DNA from: Nemertoderma westbladi
Lineage: Eukaryota > Xenacoelomorpha > Nemertodermatida > Nemertodermatidae
Length of the DNA stretch: 50,163 nucleotides
Direction: 5' to 3'
Assembly: GCA_032718475.1 (NCBI GenBank)
Contig: JAUCBJ010007127.1
Coordinates: 1-50,163, forward strand
The notes under the pieces were generated by a model, which did not search any database, was not told the DNA's origin, and was given only the letters and a program-made list of their open reading frames with translations. Position numbers and translations under genes: made by a program. Numbering within the stretch: the stretch's first letter is position 1; each line of letters begins with the position of its first letter. Below, in pieces: positions 1-12,697 of this stretch.

Positions 1-367
1 ATGAATATGCTATGGTTGGTTGATGCAACGACACGAACCAATACGCGCGGGTGGTAACAGCTGTAGGAGTAAGGAGGGCATCGTGAGGTTAGGCTACGCG
101 TAGGTGATAGGCAGCGATTGGTTGAAGGTAACGAGGCGAATCAATATTGATGGTGACAGATGGTCATTAAACACCTCGATTTAAGGTAGAAATTTGGCAT
201 TTTTTAATTGCCTCCGAGATGTGGCCCGTAGCCCAGGCTAGGGAGGAGATAGCCGAGGGCTATGCTTCTCCTACTACTCACAATATCAGGAACTCATCCT
301 AACTGCTCAAGACCTTCCACAGAACACTGGAGTTATCGTAGTCCGAGAATACTTCAGACAGTTGAAT

Positions 368-958
368 ATGGATAACAAGTACACCTGGAACTTCGTTGCT
401 ATTTGCGATCGAATCACGAAAGGTGTATTTTCGGAGACTAGAAAAGTGTTACGCGCGCGAGGTGATTGGAGGATGGCGGCTATACAATACCGCCACGAAT
501 TCTTGTTGACTCATGTGCCAGTGGGGTCATTGACCGCTGAGAGGATACAGGAACAGAGGATCGCAGCGACCACAGCGACGACCGCTGGAGCTCAAGGCTC
601 GCGGAAAGAACCAGGAGGAGGGGTCCAAGACAAGCGTCAAGTCAAGGACGACCACTATCACTCTATTATAGAAGCACAAAGGTTGCAGCGCAAGGCGCAG
701 GGAGCGTCGGAAAAAGCGCGAGTGCAACTGCAGAAGGAAGAGTTGGCGGAAGCGACCACGGGAGCAAGACAATTGGGACGAGGCCGAGGGAGAAGTACCA
801 GCCGAGAGTCTGTTGGGGCTCAGGGAACATCGTCGCCGGTTCCGGGGAGTGACGCCTCACGGACGCCGTCAACAGAGTCTACAGGAGGTAGACTGGTGTA
901 TCTGGGAAAAGGGCGAAAGAGGGTAGCGAGCCCAAAGAACCCAGGAGCGGGTCGATGA
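368..958 (+). CDS. Hypothetical basic, low-complexity protein (possibly a 3' exon or retroelement Gag-like ORF)
   Basis: I do not recognise this protein. The frame is open from 242, just after a TAG at 239-241; the first ATG of the frame is at 368, giving about 196 residues. The first 60 or so residues look globular (IRE-like mix with Trp, Tyr and Phe). The rest is rich in Ala, Gly, Gln, Arg and Ser and very basic, ending in an RGRGRS stretch and a KGRKR tail. GC content is clearly above that of the surrounding DNA. The upstream open part encodes residues such as TAQDLPQNTG, so the true start may lie further 5' or in another exon; a CCCGTAG acceptor-like site lies at about 230. A nucleic-acid-binding Gag-like ORF of a retroelement would fit the composition, but no zinc knuckle is present. 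No polyadenylation signal follows closely. Confidence 0.35.
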   Translation: MDNKYTWNFVAICDRITKGVFSETRKVLRARGDWRMAAIQYRHEFLLTHVPVGSLTAERIQEQRIAATTATTAGAQGSRKEPGGGVQDKRQVKDDHYHSIIEAQRLQRKAQGASEKARVQLQKEELAEATTGARQLGRGRGRSTSRESVGAQGTSSPVPGSDASRTPSTESTGGRLVYLGKGRKRVASPKNPGAGR

Positions 959-3900
959 TACATTATAGCACAGGGCGACAGCATCATCGATATGCATCAT
1001 CGTCGCTCTGATGTATATTGTAGCATTTAGAAATATTCGACTAGACTCATATACACTAGTTGAGCTGTTTTGAATTTATATTATGAGAGAGGCGAAGGAA
1101 GTGATTGGGGAGACAAACCTGCGGGTTTGGCTTACTCCTTTCACTTGCCCTAGCAAAATTTTTTATATTTGATCTTGTATGTAGTAATCATTATGTAGTA
1201 CGAACGAGAAACAATATTTTGTAAATTTAATTTGAATGAGAGAGATAATATTTGTAAATTTAATTTGTATGCAATTCATTATGCAATATCTATAGCAATA
1301 TTTTGTAAATAGTAGGATTTATAGTATCAAGTATTTAGATTATTTGGAAGAAATTTATTTGTTTTGTATACATCACCTTATACTCTTCTACAGTTGGAGG
1401 GAAACATTATATGATTTCCCTTGGAGCGGTGTTACGGTATATGGCGCTGTATCCACATTATTAGCCATTATGCAGTATAATATATTAGTCCGTTATACTG
1501 TACGCAATATTAGTCCGTTGTGCAGCATAATATTTTAGATAAGGCATAATAGCGAGGTGATATTTAGATAGGGAAATCAAAACGCCCATATATTTTGAAT
1601 TCATCCATTTTGTATAGTATGTAGCCCTACCTACGTAATTTTGTATTAGGATATAGGTAGATAGTTCCAGGGTAGCAAGTTTAGTCGGACCCTGGATTTT
1701 GTGCTTGCTGTTATTAGCTTCAATAGGGCTAGCATATAGGGACGCTATCCTGACCATTCCGCAGCCAGGGACATGATCCATTACCATATATGGTAATAAT
1801 TTGAGGGTTTGGGGAGCAATAGGGCTACAATCCGGCCTCCTTATTGGACTAACTGCTTCCAGGTTGGTCTAATGCTAGCGCGGACTGGAGAGCCAATAGG
1901 AGAGCGATTGAGTCACCCTATTGCATCACCCCACTCAGATCACCTATAAATTGGCGGTTTGCCGGTAGAGCTGTACCTTATTCACCTTACTCACCTACAA
2001 TCCCTATTCACCTTCTTGACGGATATTTGTACCATTAAGTTAGAAGTATAATTTAGCGTATTTCTGCAATTTTCTATCTTTTGATTAATTTCTCGAGATG
2101 ATTTGCTAGTGCGATTATTCTTGATTGCGTTTCTCAATCAACCCTATCGATTACTGCTAATTACAATCGGAACTATGATTTCTACCTATTTTGTTAATGG
2201 TTCTATGTGATTCCTTTCTACGCAATAATCCTAAGGGATTTCTGAGACTGTCAGACTTTGTGATTTTGCATGCGCCGCTACGGTAGCTATTAGCATAATG
2301 GAGGGCTAAGGTGCCAGTAGGCGGTGGGCACATCGGGGGGTTGAGCGACTAAGGGAGTGCGGAGGATTCAAAAGCGGGCAACGCTGGCTGGGGGTCACCG
2401 TTGCGGTCGGGCATTTCGCACTGTAACATGCAGACCATTCGCCGGTACAGTAACTAGGGGGCTGATGATCCAGGTTTCGTCTCTATTTAGTATTAGGGGG
2501 GCAGGAATCGGGTTAGTTAGGAAGCCTAGATGTATCCGGGAGAGGCCTGCGCGTATTACAGCGTGGAGTGTGGAGTACGAATAGTGAATCGCACAATTGT
2601 GGGCTATACAGTAGTTAACTGCATAATTGCGAACTGTGATTGCTGACGCTGATTGGACGGTGTGTTACTGAAGTGTGCCTATGATTATGAATGTTTAGGT
2701 AGGCGCCCCTTTCTCTTTGATTGATTTCTATTTCTTAGTTACAACAAATAATTACTGATTAGGTCAAAGTAATACGGCAATTTAGGCTATTACTAGCGAA
2801 ACCTGTTGCGTAATAAATTAGAATTACGCATTCTGGAACTCTTAGTAATTAGTACGCTGTTACATATTTGTGACTGTAATTGATTAATAAAATTAAGAAT
2901 TAGCACGCAGCATAGCGGAGAGTAGCTAAGGTAATAATTAGAGTACTGTAAACTATTCACGCTGAGCGGTTATTTGCATTAGCGGGCAATAAGCCAGATC
3001 GCATTATTCAGTACGCACAATACGCTAGTAATTTGCTGGCCTAAAGCCAGCGGCAGGCAAGTTTAGACCCAGAGCGGTATTATCCACGTAGAAACAAATT
3101 ACTGTATCATTTTGATTATTTTAAATATTCTCGCATTCACACATTACGTTAGGGAACCCCCAGTATTCGCGATTAGAAAAGACGTAGGCAATAGCGTGCT
3201 TTAATAGTGATAAAATTAGGCGTAAGAATACTCTGAGTGCAAAGCCTCTCGCACTCGTCTTAAGTAAGCTTAGGGAGCCGACTCGGGTTTATTGTTTTGG
3301 TTATTCCCGCGTGGCTCATAGATTCGAACAGTTAGCTCTCTGTCGAGCAATCGGTAGAGAAAGGAACAAGCGATTTTGCAGGAGCCGTGTAAATTTAGTA
3401 AATTATATTAGCGGACGGCAGATTAGCGCCATCTAACGGTAAGTAGCGGTTTTGTATTTAGCAACCTTTACAATTTAGTAATATCACGCTCCTGATCCCC
3501 TTTACTTAACAGTAGAGCAGTCTTTGTGTCTTATTGGTTAGGCGAGAGCTCATTAGGTTGGCAGAAAGGTATTAACGGGTATTTGTCTGTTCAACAGTTC
3601 TGCTGTTAGTATAGGTGTCGCGGTTGTTTATCACCTGTTGAAATGGGAACCGAATCTACAAAATCTTCTCACTCTGGATCTCGAGGGAGAATATTAGTAT
3701 GCAACACCGCCAGTATAATATACAAAGAATGTTCCCACATAGCCCGTGTAAATGCAGATGTAAATGAATTGGGGTTGAGCTGATAATGAAACTGTAATTA
3801 AAGATGTAATATTATGGTTTAACCCCCGGTGACGCGCTTTCTTATTTTTTCCATTTCTGAACAAAACCATAATATTAAATGTCGATGTACTCAGAATGTC

Positions 3901-4085
3901 CCCTATTTCCCCAATATGACTTAAAATGTCCGCTGATTTCTCTCTCCATATTTCTCTATGGTAACTAATTCGATTTCTTATATAGAAGATTTCTAAAAGA
4001 TAAAAACTGTAGTAGCATTTTTCATTAGTCTTCTTCTCCCTACGTAGTAATAGCAAAAAAATCAGTTACAAATAAAACAATTGCC
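959..4085. other. Uncharacterised non-coding DNA
   Basis: I find no convincing gene here. AT-rich DNA at 1000-1750 has repeated TTGTAAATTTAATTTG words. A promoter-like patch lies at 1900-2000, with CCTATAAATTGG at about 1945 followed by pyrimidine-rich CACCTTACTCACC; it resembles an LTR promoter but no partner LTR was found. From 2300 to 3500 the DNA is richer in GCGG and TAGCG words. The open frames at 2357-2584 (+) and 3694-4056 (-) have no recognisable domain. Confidence 0.4.
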
Positions 4086-5166
4086 AGCCACATTTTAACA
4101 ATCCCATTCCATTACCATTAAGATGAACCAGCTCGATAATGGGTCTCCTTGTTTCACGCCCTGTGAGATTACTACCGATTCACTCAGTTCATTGAGGTTA
4201 GGACTCTCAGGTGAGTTCTTGATTCGCTGTAGAGGAACTATTTAATGAAGGGATGCAGGATCCCCAGCCGTGCTTGGACCTGGGACCTCCGGGAACAGGG
4301 AGGGATGAGTAAAGGGAGACGAGCCACATATATGACGGTTCTGATGTGCATGCTTCAACATGCTGAGCAGCAGCCAGTTGGTACCCCTGTATTCATTGCA
4401 TGAAGGCATTTGCTAATAGCTAAGCTACTGTAGCTTGCATTTGGCTTGACAACAGTATGTGTTGTGATAATGGTGATCAGTCTATGTTGCTCGGCCCATG
4501 CTGAGTTATCTAGCTTTGGGTTCAAAATAGTTACATCTTGTCTTAATCTCCGAGGTTAGTAGTATCCTGCAAGTAACCACGTGATGAAGTGACCTGAAAG
4601 GTGGTCAGAAGGGATCCGCCATCCAGTCCAGAACTGGAATCCATTATCATCTCCATGAGCAGGTTTTACGGGTCAAAATGAGAAATGAGCTCCCAACACG
4701 TTTGGTTAACTTGTTTCAGAATCCTTTTATCAAGTGCGCTTTGTGTGTCAAACATGGTGGCCCAGAAATATTTTTATCCTATGGCATTGATTTCTGTTCA
4801 TTAGAACATGTACCTTAGAGGATTGACTCAATCCAACACTTCGAGTTTTTCTTCATTAGGTATTGCTCCCTCTGATAGTAGTACCTCCTCCTTTTTTAGC
4901 GCTCTATCCGGTGGAGGGCGCGGTGTCCTCCTGGTCTGGTCTGATCTTTGACCTTTGGCAGTTCGGCTCCTTGGTATGAATGCTTCGAATGAGCTTTCGA
5001 TGCAATCTTTTGTTTCTTGCCTGAGGTTCCCATGGTTCTGACTAATATTGAATAGCATCTCATGATCTCTCATGGGGAACTTCTGAAGAAGTTTTATGCC
5101 AATCAATCCAGTTGGCTTCATCCTGTTGTATCTCCGATTCCTCTGATCCCCAATTTCCAGTATCAT
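4086..5166 (-). pseudogene. Decayed non-LTR retrotransposon reverse-transcriptase fragment
   Basis: Read on the minus strand, DNA at about 4100-4190 encodes SQGVKQGDPLSSWFI. This matches the conserved QGDPLSP-type block of LINE reverse transcriptases. Upstream on the same strand (4660-4760) another short coding patch reads TMFDTQSALDKRILKQV, and 4828-5166 is an open 112-codon frame with polar, proline- and arginine-rich sequence. These pieces are in different frames and interrupted by stops, and the catalytic FADD/YADD box was not found. The copy is dead. It differs from the other LINE copies in this window. Family assignment within the LINEs is not possible by eye. Confidence 0.45.
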
Positions 5167-6517
5167 TGAATAGCTGGGTGCGAACAGGTTGGTTCTTTAC
5201 AGTAGTGGGCTGCTGCCGTCGTAATAACTTATTTTATATAAATTGATCATCCCAAGCGGGATGATTCTACATCTCAGGATCATTTCTGCATTGGCTGCAT
5301 AGTAGCTGCCTCGGAGATAAATGTCGAGCTCTGGCTCGGTGTAAATGCTGCACCTACACGTACTGTATGCCTACTCCTACCCACCTACACCCACTTGTAG
5401 GCAGGTTAGTAAAGAAGCAGGTTACATACTGTAGGCGGATGGAAACAAACCAAAACAATATACGAGAGTTATGAATATTGAAGAAAACCCATCTTAATTC
5501 AGAACCAACAGACAGTTAAAAGTAAAACTAAAGTAAATTAATTTTCTTCAGCGTTAGGCAAGAGATTACTACGCACAAAGTCTGACGACTTATTTCCAGT
5601 GCGGTCCCTCCAGAACTTTACTCCTCAGAGGAAACTCCAGTACTCATTTAGCTACCATTTAAGGATGCAAGGCAGAGATGCGCCCAGGCTAGCCCCCTTC
5701 AAAGCATTCTTGCCGAAACGAAAACTGATGTGAAGTCAATGCAACCACTACCCCAAGATGGCACCTACAGTATGTATGTATAGGCGATGTGTCTACCGGT
5801 TTACGGTACATGTGCGTGTTGGCATAGCCTGCGCATGTGCAGGCGGCTCACCCAGAAAAAACCGGTGTGACTCAAAAATATATATGTTACGAATCATATT
5901 TCATGAAATATAATTTTCAAAAAACGTCTCAAAAAAAGTGCCAAAAGTAGGGTTAAATAATGGTGTTATAACTCGAAAACCTCCAAATATATTTTAAAAA
6001 ACCGTTTTAACTTTTAGAAAGAAATATATTTTTAGGAAATGTCATAAAATTTCAGATTCCCAACTGCGTTTGTTTCAGAGTTTTATTAGGGTTAGGCCAA
6101 ACATTGTCAAATTTTTGCTTTTCTGGGCGAGTGTGAATAAAACTCGTGACTAATCGACATCTTAAATTTTTCCATCGTAGAAATTTCAACCTTCGTTGCA
6201 TCGATAATTAAAAAATGAGAATTACAATTTAATCAAGGAAGTATGCCTGATTCTATCCTTTTTTGTTCACAAATTTGAAAAAGTAAACTTTATTTTGAAA
6301 ATTATTGTTCTATAACATAACTTTATTAATTCATCGCTAACGTTCTAACTAAAGGCCAACATGAAGTACAGTATGTTATAGAGCAACGAATGGTCTACAC
6401 TACGTTTTCCCGCATTGCCGATTGGTAACAAACTTGAAATGACGTAATTGATCAACGCATAAAGTAGCAGATTTGGTTTATTGGTATGGAACTAATTTCG
6501 CACTACCAAATCGCCAG
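5167..6517. other. Non-coding DNA, nothing recognised
   Basis: AT-rich sequence with short direct and inverted words, and no open frame with protein-like composition. I see no RNA gene or element boundary here. Confidence 0.35.
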
Positions 6518-6800
6518 GACGACATATTTCCTAACTTTATATCGCAGAGCGACATTATTTCTCAGTATGTCCCAACGCAATATATTTACTATGTATTTCA
6601 GTATATCCAGTATGTCACCGCGTCATTATTAGGTTGTTCTAGAAAGTTTAAGTGCAAAACTACAAATAATTCTACCACATAAATCTTTTACGGCCCTCGT
6701 TCTATTATTTCACTAAACAAAATCACTCGTGCCGTAACGCTATAATGTGCTATTTTATGAGCAACGACGTAATATAGTTAGTATTTAATTGCTCTAAATG
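6518..6800 (+). repeat. Dispersed repeat, left copy of an inverted pair
   Basis: This stretch is similar in reverse complement to 9632-9913. Shared landmarks in order are the GACATAT block, CGACATTATTTC, GTATGTCACCGCGTCATTA followed by TTAGGTTGTTCTAGAA, the TTTTACGRCCCTCGTT block, ATCACTCGTG and TAATATAGTTAGTA. The left copy carries an extra run of about 45 bp around 6565-6610 (AGTATGTCCC to TTCAGTATATC) that the right copy lacks. Part of this extra run reappears at 7330-7400. A MITE or SINE family would fit. Confidence 0.7.
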
Positions 6801-6920
6801 TTGGGTCGAAATGCCGGCGTTTAATGATTTCCCTAGAGAACTCCAACCCAACCACTGATCAGATGTGGGCAGAGGATTTACAGAATTTAATAAACAATTT
6901 CAATTAATCATATTTCCTAA

Positions 6921-7330
6921 CAGGTTACAGAGTTGAAAGAGTTAGTTTACAGGTTACATGATACAGAGATAGGGAATTCAGCCATTACACAGTATCAGCA
7001 AATGGCTCCTGGGTTAATAAAGCAAAAAGATGGGCTGAAGATTCAACAAAGAGTTGATGGATCTGTTGACTTCTATCGCAACTGGGATGAATATGTTGAA
7101 GGATTTGGTGACCCGAATACCAACTTTTGGTTGGGGTTGGAGACGATCCACAAGCTGAGTAAAGCCGGGGTGCAGTTGAGGGTCGATTTGTGGTTCAACA
7201 ACGAACACAAATACGCGGAATACAACAACTTCTCTATCGGATCAGCTGCAACTAATTATCGCTTACATGTATCCGGTTACCATGGTACTGCTGGTGACGC
7301 ATTGGAGTATCACAACGGTCAGCCATTCAG
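6921..7330 (+). pseudogene. Truncated fibrinogen-related-domain (FReD) gene fragment
   Basis: The frame opens after a TAA at 6918-6920, directly behind a TTTCCTAACAG acceptor-like site. It encodes an N-terminal VTELKELVYRLHD helix, then the FReD core: IQQRVDGSVDFYRNW, EGFGDPNTNFWLGLETIHKL, LRVDLWF, HKYAEYNNF, and SGYHGTAGDALEYHNGQPFS. Compared with the intact FReD genes at 22495 and 43704, it lacks the first cysteine pair region (ICPHF to IRCD). It also stops just before the calcium-site and the last cysteines (DRDN to CSLNG). At about 7330 the coding sequence runs into repeat DNA (AGTATGTCCC) shared with 6565-6636, so the gene seems to have been cut by a repeat insertion. It is a relic on the opposite strand to the two intact paralogues. 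A 5' exon could exist upstream but was not found. Confidence 0.8.
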
Positions 7331-7425
7331 TATGTCCCTACGCCATACATTTTACTATGTATTTCCAGTATATCCAGTATGTCACCGCATCATTCTAAAT
7401 ATAATTACATGACGTCATTCGAATA
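7330..7425 (+). repeat. Partial copy of the 6518 repeat that truncates the FReD fragment
   Basis: AGTATGTCCCTACGC through CAGTATGTCACCGC matches 6567-6636 nearly base for base, with a few substitutions. It begins exactly where FReD homology ends. Confidence 0.7.
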
Positions 7426-9045
7426 CACACTATACACCTAGTCCTGGAAAATATTTTCACCCATGACACCAATATTAAATTACTTGTTAATGAATCCAAC
7501 TGCACATGCAGATTTTTGACAAGATAGTATAACAAATCAGCCTTTATCACTTCTCATGTTCTAGAAACTGGATAATAAGTATCTTAAGATGATTCTGATT
7601 GTGAGATATTCACCAACCCATTAGTGGAGGTGGAAACGTTCCAGAACAAACTACAAGCAGCTACTGATAAAATGGTTCATCATGCATATGTGAATGTACA
7701 TATTAACTGGTATAGTGGTTGCCTGATGGCAGAAATCAGTAACTAACTAATTGGGGGAAGTTTCATTTATATCCGGTTTACTCTTAATATTATGCGAATT
7801 CTTTGATTTTTTAGGTGAGGAAAAGATGGAGTCATTATATTCCCCATCAAATCGAAAACTGTTGTATTCTTCATGAACTTTCACTGCTCATTAAGGCAAT
7901 CAAAGGAGCGGAGTTGCTTTTAATTGCCACCTGTGTTACATGGGATTAGATACAGCGGGTGGCATGTGTTACAATTATATGGATGGAGGGAGGTTCAGTA
8001 AGTTTAAGGACAAGTGTTCTATTTATTATATAACATAAAAGAGAGATGGTTGTTCAGTGTAGTTTGGAATAAATATTTAAGCTTGGATGTTGTTTTATTG
8101 CATTTTGCTAAAAATATTCCAAAATGTGTGTCCCAAATGTGCCACTAAACTCAAAAATATCAACCAAAATATCCATAAATCCTTAGGCCTACTGCTAAAT
8201 GAGTAGGCCTGCCTAGGCCAAACAGTTTCATCTCTGGTGTGTGATTTCAAGTGGGAGACCGCACTGGAAATGAGTCGCCAAACTATATTTGATGACTGAA
8301 GGTCAATAAATCTTTACTTTTGAATTGTTAGGATTGGATACAGTTGCAACAGTTGAGAATCTCCCATACCGTTGTATCTGATGAATCACTCGTATTCGCG
8401 TTCCTCCAACTTCACTAGAGAGAATCGTTACAAGCTGCAATCCGAGTATTGAAACAAAGCCTATCTGATCCTCTGGAATCTCGCTACTGAATCATTTACA
8501 TCTGCGTCCTGATGTAATCTCGGTTCCTCCCACAGTACCAGTACAAACCGAACCACTCAACTCTATTCCATAGTAGAGCGATCATCCAACCGGGATGGGC
8601 AGATGTGGGAAATCAATAAACTTATCAGCCTCACATTTCCCTAAGGCAGTGTGATCCCGATATTCCCTAAATCCCATTTCAGCAACGAATCGGCACATTT
8701 TTCCCATCTGGACAAACCAAATATTCCCAAAACGTGCTCCTTCAATTAAACTTTACCAAAATAAATTAGTTCAGTTTGTAATCATACAGTTTAGGCCTAT
8801 TATAGTAACCCATAAAATAAAACGATTTGATACCCAGAGGATGAGGTGCAGTTACGACTAAATCCTAGTAGTCCTAACGTAGCATGAGATGCGTTCCCAG
8901 TAGGGTAATCTTACACCAGTAAGCCTAAAGGTCCTGTAATAGTCATTAACCTTTGCAAATTAATGACCTCATTTTAATACCGGATGGATTATTTATTTGC
9001 TTTTACCTTAATCGCTTTTACCTATTGTTTCTCTTGAAGTTCCCA
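7426..9045. other. Non-coding DNA, nothing recognised
   Basis: I found no continuation of the FReD gene and no open frame with protein-like composition. AT-rich with scattered AGGCCTA words. Confidence 0.35.
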
Positions 9046-9560
9046 GGTCAATAATGGGATAAATAGGAAGCCCAGAGTTCGACCAATAATGGGATAAATA
9101 GGAAGCCCAGAGTTCGACCAATAATGGGATAAATAGGAAGCCCAGAGTTCGACCAATAATGGGATAAATAGGAAGCCCAGAGTTGACCAATGGGATAAAT
9201 AGGAAGCCCAGAGTTCGACCAATAATGGGATAAATAGGAAGCCCAGAGTTGACCAATGGGATAAATAGGAAGCCCAGAGTTCGAATAATAATGGGATAAA
9301 TAGGAAGCCCAGAGTTCGACCAATAATGGGATAAATAGGAAGCCCAGAGTTCGACCAATAATGGGATAAATAGGAAGCCCAGAGTTCGACCAATAATGGG
9401 ATAAATAGGAAGCCCAGAGTTCGACCAATAATGGGATAAATAGGAAGCCCAGAGTTCGACCAATAATGCGATAAATAGGAAGCCCAGAGTTCGACCAATA
9501 ATGGTATAAATTGGAAGCCCAGAGTTCGACCAATAATGGGATAAATAGGTATTCCGGAGT
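9046..9560. repeat. Minisatellite, 35-bp unit, about 15 copies
   Basis: Tandem units contain GGGATAAATAGGAAGCCCAG followed by AGTTCGACCAATAAT. Most units are identical. Two (near 9181 and 9249) lack four bases (C and TAA) and are 31 bp. The last units at the right edge carry substitutions (GCGATAAAT, GGTATAAATTGG, GTATTCCGGAG), so the array centre is homogenised while its edge has diverged. Because 35 is not a multiple of three and the unit has no stop in minus frames, all three minus frames stay open; these are not genes. Confidence 0.97.
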
Positions 9561-9631
9561 TCGACCATCTCAGACTTGAATCGGATCCAAAAGAATTCAC
9601 TCACATTCAAGTCTCACCCGTTGCGCTGTAT

Positions 9632-9913
9632 GTTTGAACATTTACTAACTATATTATACGTCTTTGTTCATAAAATAGCACTTTAAAGCGTTACGGTTTA
9701 GGACACGAGTGATGTTGAAACGAATAACAAAACGAGGGTCGTAAAAGTTTAATGTGCTAATTATGAACACTGGCGAATCTAATTTTATTTATTTGTGCGG
9801 AATTATTTGTATTTATGCACTTAACGTTCTAGAACAACCTAATAATGACGCGGTGACATACTGGAAATAATGTCGCACTGCGATGTAAAGTTGGAATATA
9901 TGTCGCCCTCGAC
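9632..9913 (-). repeat. Dispersed repeat, right copy of an inverted pair
   Basis: Reverse complement of the repeat at 6518-6800, minus its 45-bp extra run. With it the copy flanks the FReD fragment and the minisatellite. Confidence 0.7.
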
Positions 9914-12154
9914 AAATTAATTCCCCACAAAAAAATATATAAAAATAATTTCAGTACTGGTAAAGCAATGCAATTCTAGTAACATAGTCCAATGACTCAC
10001 TGAGTGAGTTTAATCAGGTTAAATGTTCTTACTTTCTATTCATCGCATGTTGGGGGTGTTAATTAATTAAAGTCTGAATGTAATAGTAGAATATTTCTAC
10101 TCTATTGCGTATCCAGTTGGCCAAATAACACGAAATGCCCATAATTCTACCCACAACATTATTTGTAATCAATTATAATTTAGAAGCAGAATTTGTCCAG
10201 TTTTTAACAAGGACGACTGGCTGTATCCGTTGTTAGTAACGCGTTCAGCTCCCTGCTGCCTACCCTACCGGTACTGGAGTGCAGTAAACCGACTCACACT
10301 GCTGTCGCTAATTGGTCCTCTATTATGTGTCCATAGCTGCTGATCCTCATTAGTGGCTAGGAATAACAGGACTACAGTCTGGCTAAAACAACTTCCTACA
10401 AAAAATATCGATAATCAAGCAATTTAATCTTCTGAAATGACCTGAGCTGTTCAAATAATTCGGGATGCTTTACAAACTCTGTTTGGTTTTATTTCTTAAA
10501 ATTAATTTATTTAGTTTGTTTTAATTTTTTTTTGTTTTGCTGTCTTCTTATACATATTTCACGCTATATTGCTGAGCACTATTGTATAATCACGTAGAAT
10601 GTCACACTGCTGATAAGGCGGGGTAGTGATAGAAGAGACCAACTGGTACTGCTATACATTATATTCAGATAAAATATTTGTTACTTTCAACTCCTTATTC
10701 TTTTTGAACTTATTGAGCTTTAAAAAATTATTTTTTTCTTCAGACGTCAAGCCAGGGATTACGCACAAAGTCTCTTAGGGTAGGTTATTCTGTCTGTGCA
10801 GCTATATTGCAGCCCCTCCTACTAATCTCTTTACAGTGTAAGACCCCAGATCCCTTAAGTTTGGGTTAACTATTGGGTTAATTACATCAGATCATCATTA
10901 CATCAAATACATCCGATACAATGTTCACTTTACAAACGAGGCATTGTAATACATCGGTAGTAATATAACAAGCCACACCCTGCAGTAACGACGTAGTTTC
11001 GTCGGTTTTATCTTTCATGCTGTCGTATAACTTTTTCCTGTGTAACAATTTGGTCTACTGTATTGTGGTAGGCCGGTAAGATGGAAAGTGGATGACAGCC
11101 AATAATATTCCTAAACGTGTGCTAAAAATAGAACTGCATGCCTCATTGCGTTGCTTGGTTACAGTGGACTTGCACTTAAACAATATATCCGACACTAGTA
11201 CAGCCTCCTCTGTACGCGAACTTAAAAATAAAAACGCATAACAGAGATACTCTCGAGCAGAAAAACACGTCCTACTTTAATGGACTTTCTTTGTAAGGCC
11301 ACATTACCATAAATTATGAAGGCCATAGTTTGACGCATTCTATTAAGCCGGACTATGTTTGTTTGCTACGGGCTAACATTGTGAATAGCGGAGTTTTGAC
11401 AGGTCCATCATTAAAAACAAGCCTGAATCTGCCCTAGTACAGTAGGCCTATTTAATCAACAGTATTCTCCCGGTGGTGGTAGAGTAGTTTCCCCTCTAAA
11501 GTAAATCCTTATAATCTGAAAAAAACATTAATTTCCTTTATTTTTCAAGCAATTATTATTCATATTTACAGTAACTGATGGTACCGGTACGGCAGTAGAT
11601 TAAACCGCGATGATTAATCTACATTATTCCCCCTCATACAATCACGTATTATATAGTTTTCTATGGTTGGCCTACCATTGTTTATCAACCAGGAGGGTTC
11701 CATCCCACCGGCCAACCAACCCAACCAACTCACAATGGATCCACCGCTATTCTACTGGCTGTAAGTTTTTTATGCTCCACTTTGAATCTCCCAGGTAACA
11801 GAGCGTCCTGAGGCTTCCCAACGATGTCCCTCCTTATCTCTATATAAGAAACGTAACCCTAACCAACACAAGTATTATTATTCATCACGTAAACGCTCAC
11901 GCTACAACCAACGACTACTTTCATTATTGAGTTCGATTAGTAATTTGATCTAATTAATATTTTGAAATATTATTTATTTTATTTCGAAATGTTTAAGGTG
12001 TAACTTCATCGGTATTAAATATTGTCTTTATTTGAATTAATTATTCAAGTTAATTAAACAAAAAGCTTAAACTGGTTTGTAATAAATTACTAAACTTAAA
12101 AACAATAATTTTGATATACTTATAGCATCAATTAGCTAATAGAATCCTTCAGAT
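9914..12154. other. Non-coding DNA, nothing firmly recognised
   Basis: AT-rich DNA with poly-T/A runs at 10480-10540 and 10720-10740. ACCGGTAC words occur at 11585. The 62-codon frame at 11610-11798 has no domain. I see no gene. Confidence 0.35.
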
Positions 12155-12697
12155 ATTACATTATTCCTTGCGTGGAAGAATATAGTAAATGTTTTAACAG
12201 ATTCGAGTTGGTAATATTCTTGTCATCAATAATATGATAACCAAATGGAATCAGGAGGGGTTTCCTAAAAGTTACCAAATTCTTTATACTTATTCTTTTT
12301 ACTTTACATAATCGTCTCCAGAAAATGTGAGAGTTGTGACTGAACGAAAATTATCATGAAAGTGCGTCACAAGATGGGGATTCCGGTGATGTGAATTGAA
12401 TTGTAATTGAATCATGTACTGTACAGTTTGTTCATTTTCAATAGTAAATTTAATTCTAAAATATATGGAAGCAATCGGATGAATTGTCTTTGTTTGAATT
12501 GACTTCTGGGGAGAAATTTTTTAAATTGCTAATTATACAAAATCCTCAATGATACTAGTTGGGCATCAGTTGGATTATTGATGACAATAAAATTTCCTAC
12601 CAAAATCATCCAAAACATTTACTATATATACTAACTCCCATGCCCATGCAAGGCTCAGTGACAAAACGGTTAATATGTGCCTGACTACTAGGCGGTC
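12155..12697 (+). repeat. Dispersed repeat, copy 1 (second copy at 42350-42736)
   Basis: The parts 12478-12697 and 42527-42736 share long blocks: AAATTGCTAATTAT, CAAAATCCTCAATGATA, the CCAAAATCATCCAAAAC to CTAACTCCCATGCCC run, and GTGACAAAACGGTTAATAT. Upstream, 12215-12285 and 42380-42465 share TTGTCATCAATAAT and GTTACCAAAT blocks. In both places a LINE 3' end with the same TACTACTAGGTCGAGCGAAC start follows some hundreds of bases later (13870 and 43005). The two loci may therefore be old duplicates or nested repeats. Confidence 0.75.

Noticed and set aside
3694-4056. 120-aa minus-strand ORF
   Set aside because: No domain, AT-driven composition, no splice or promoter context.
9046-9560. CRISPR-like regular repeats
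   Set aside because: Units are directly adjacent without unique spacers, and the DNA is eukaryotic.
9008-9610. Three overlapping minus-strand ORFs of 161-200 aa
   Set aside because: They are the three frames of one 35-bp tandem repeat; peptides such as GRTLGFLFIPLL are repeat translations.
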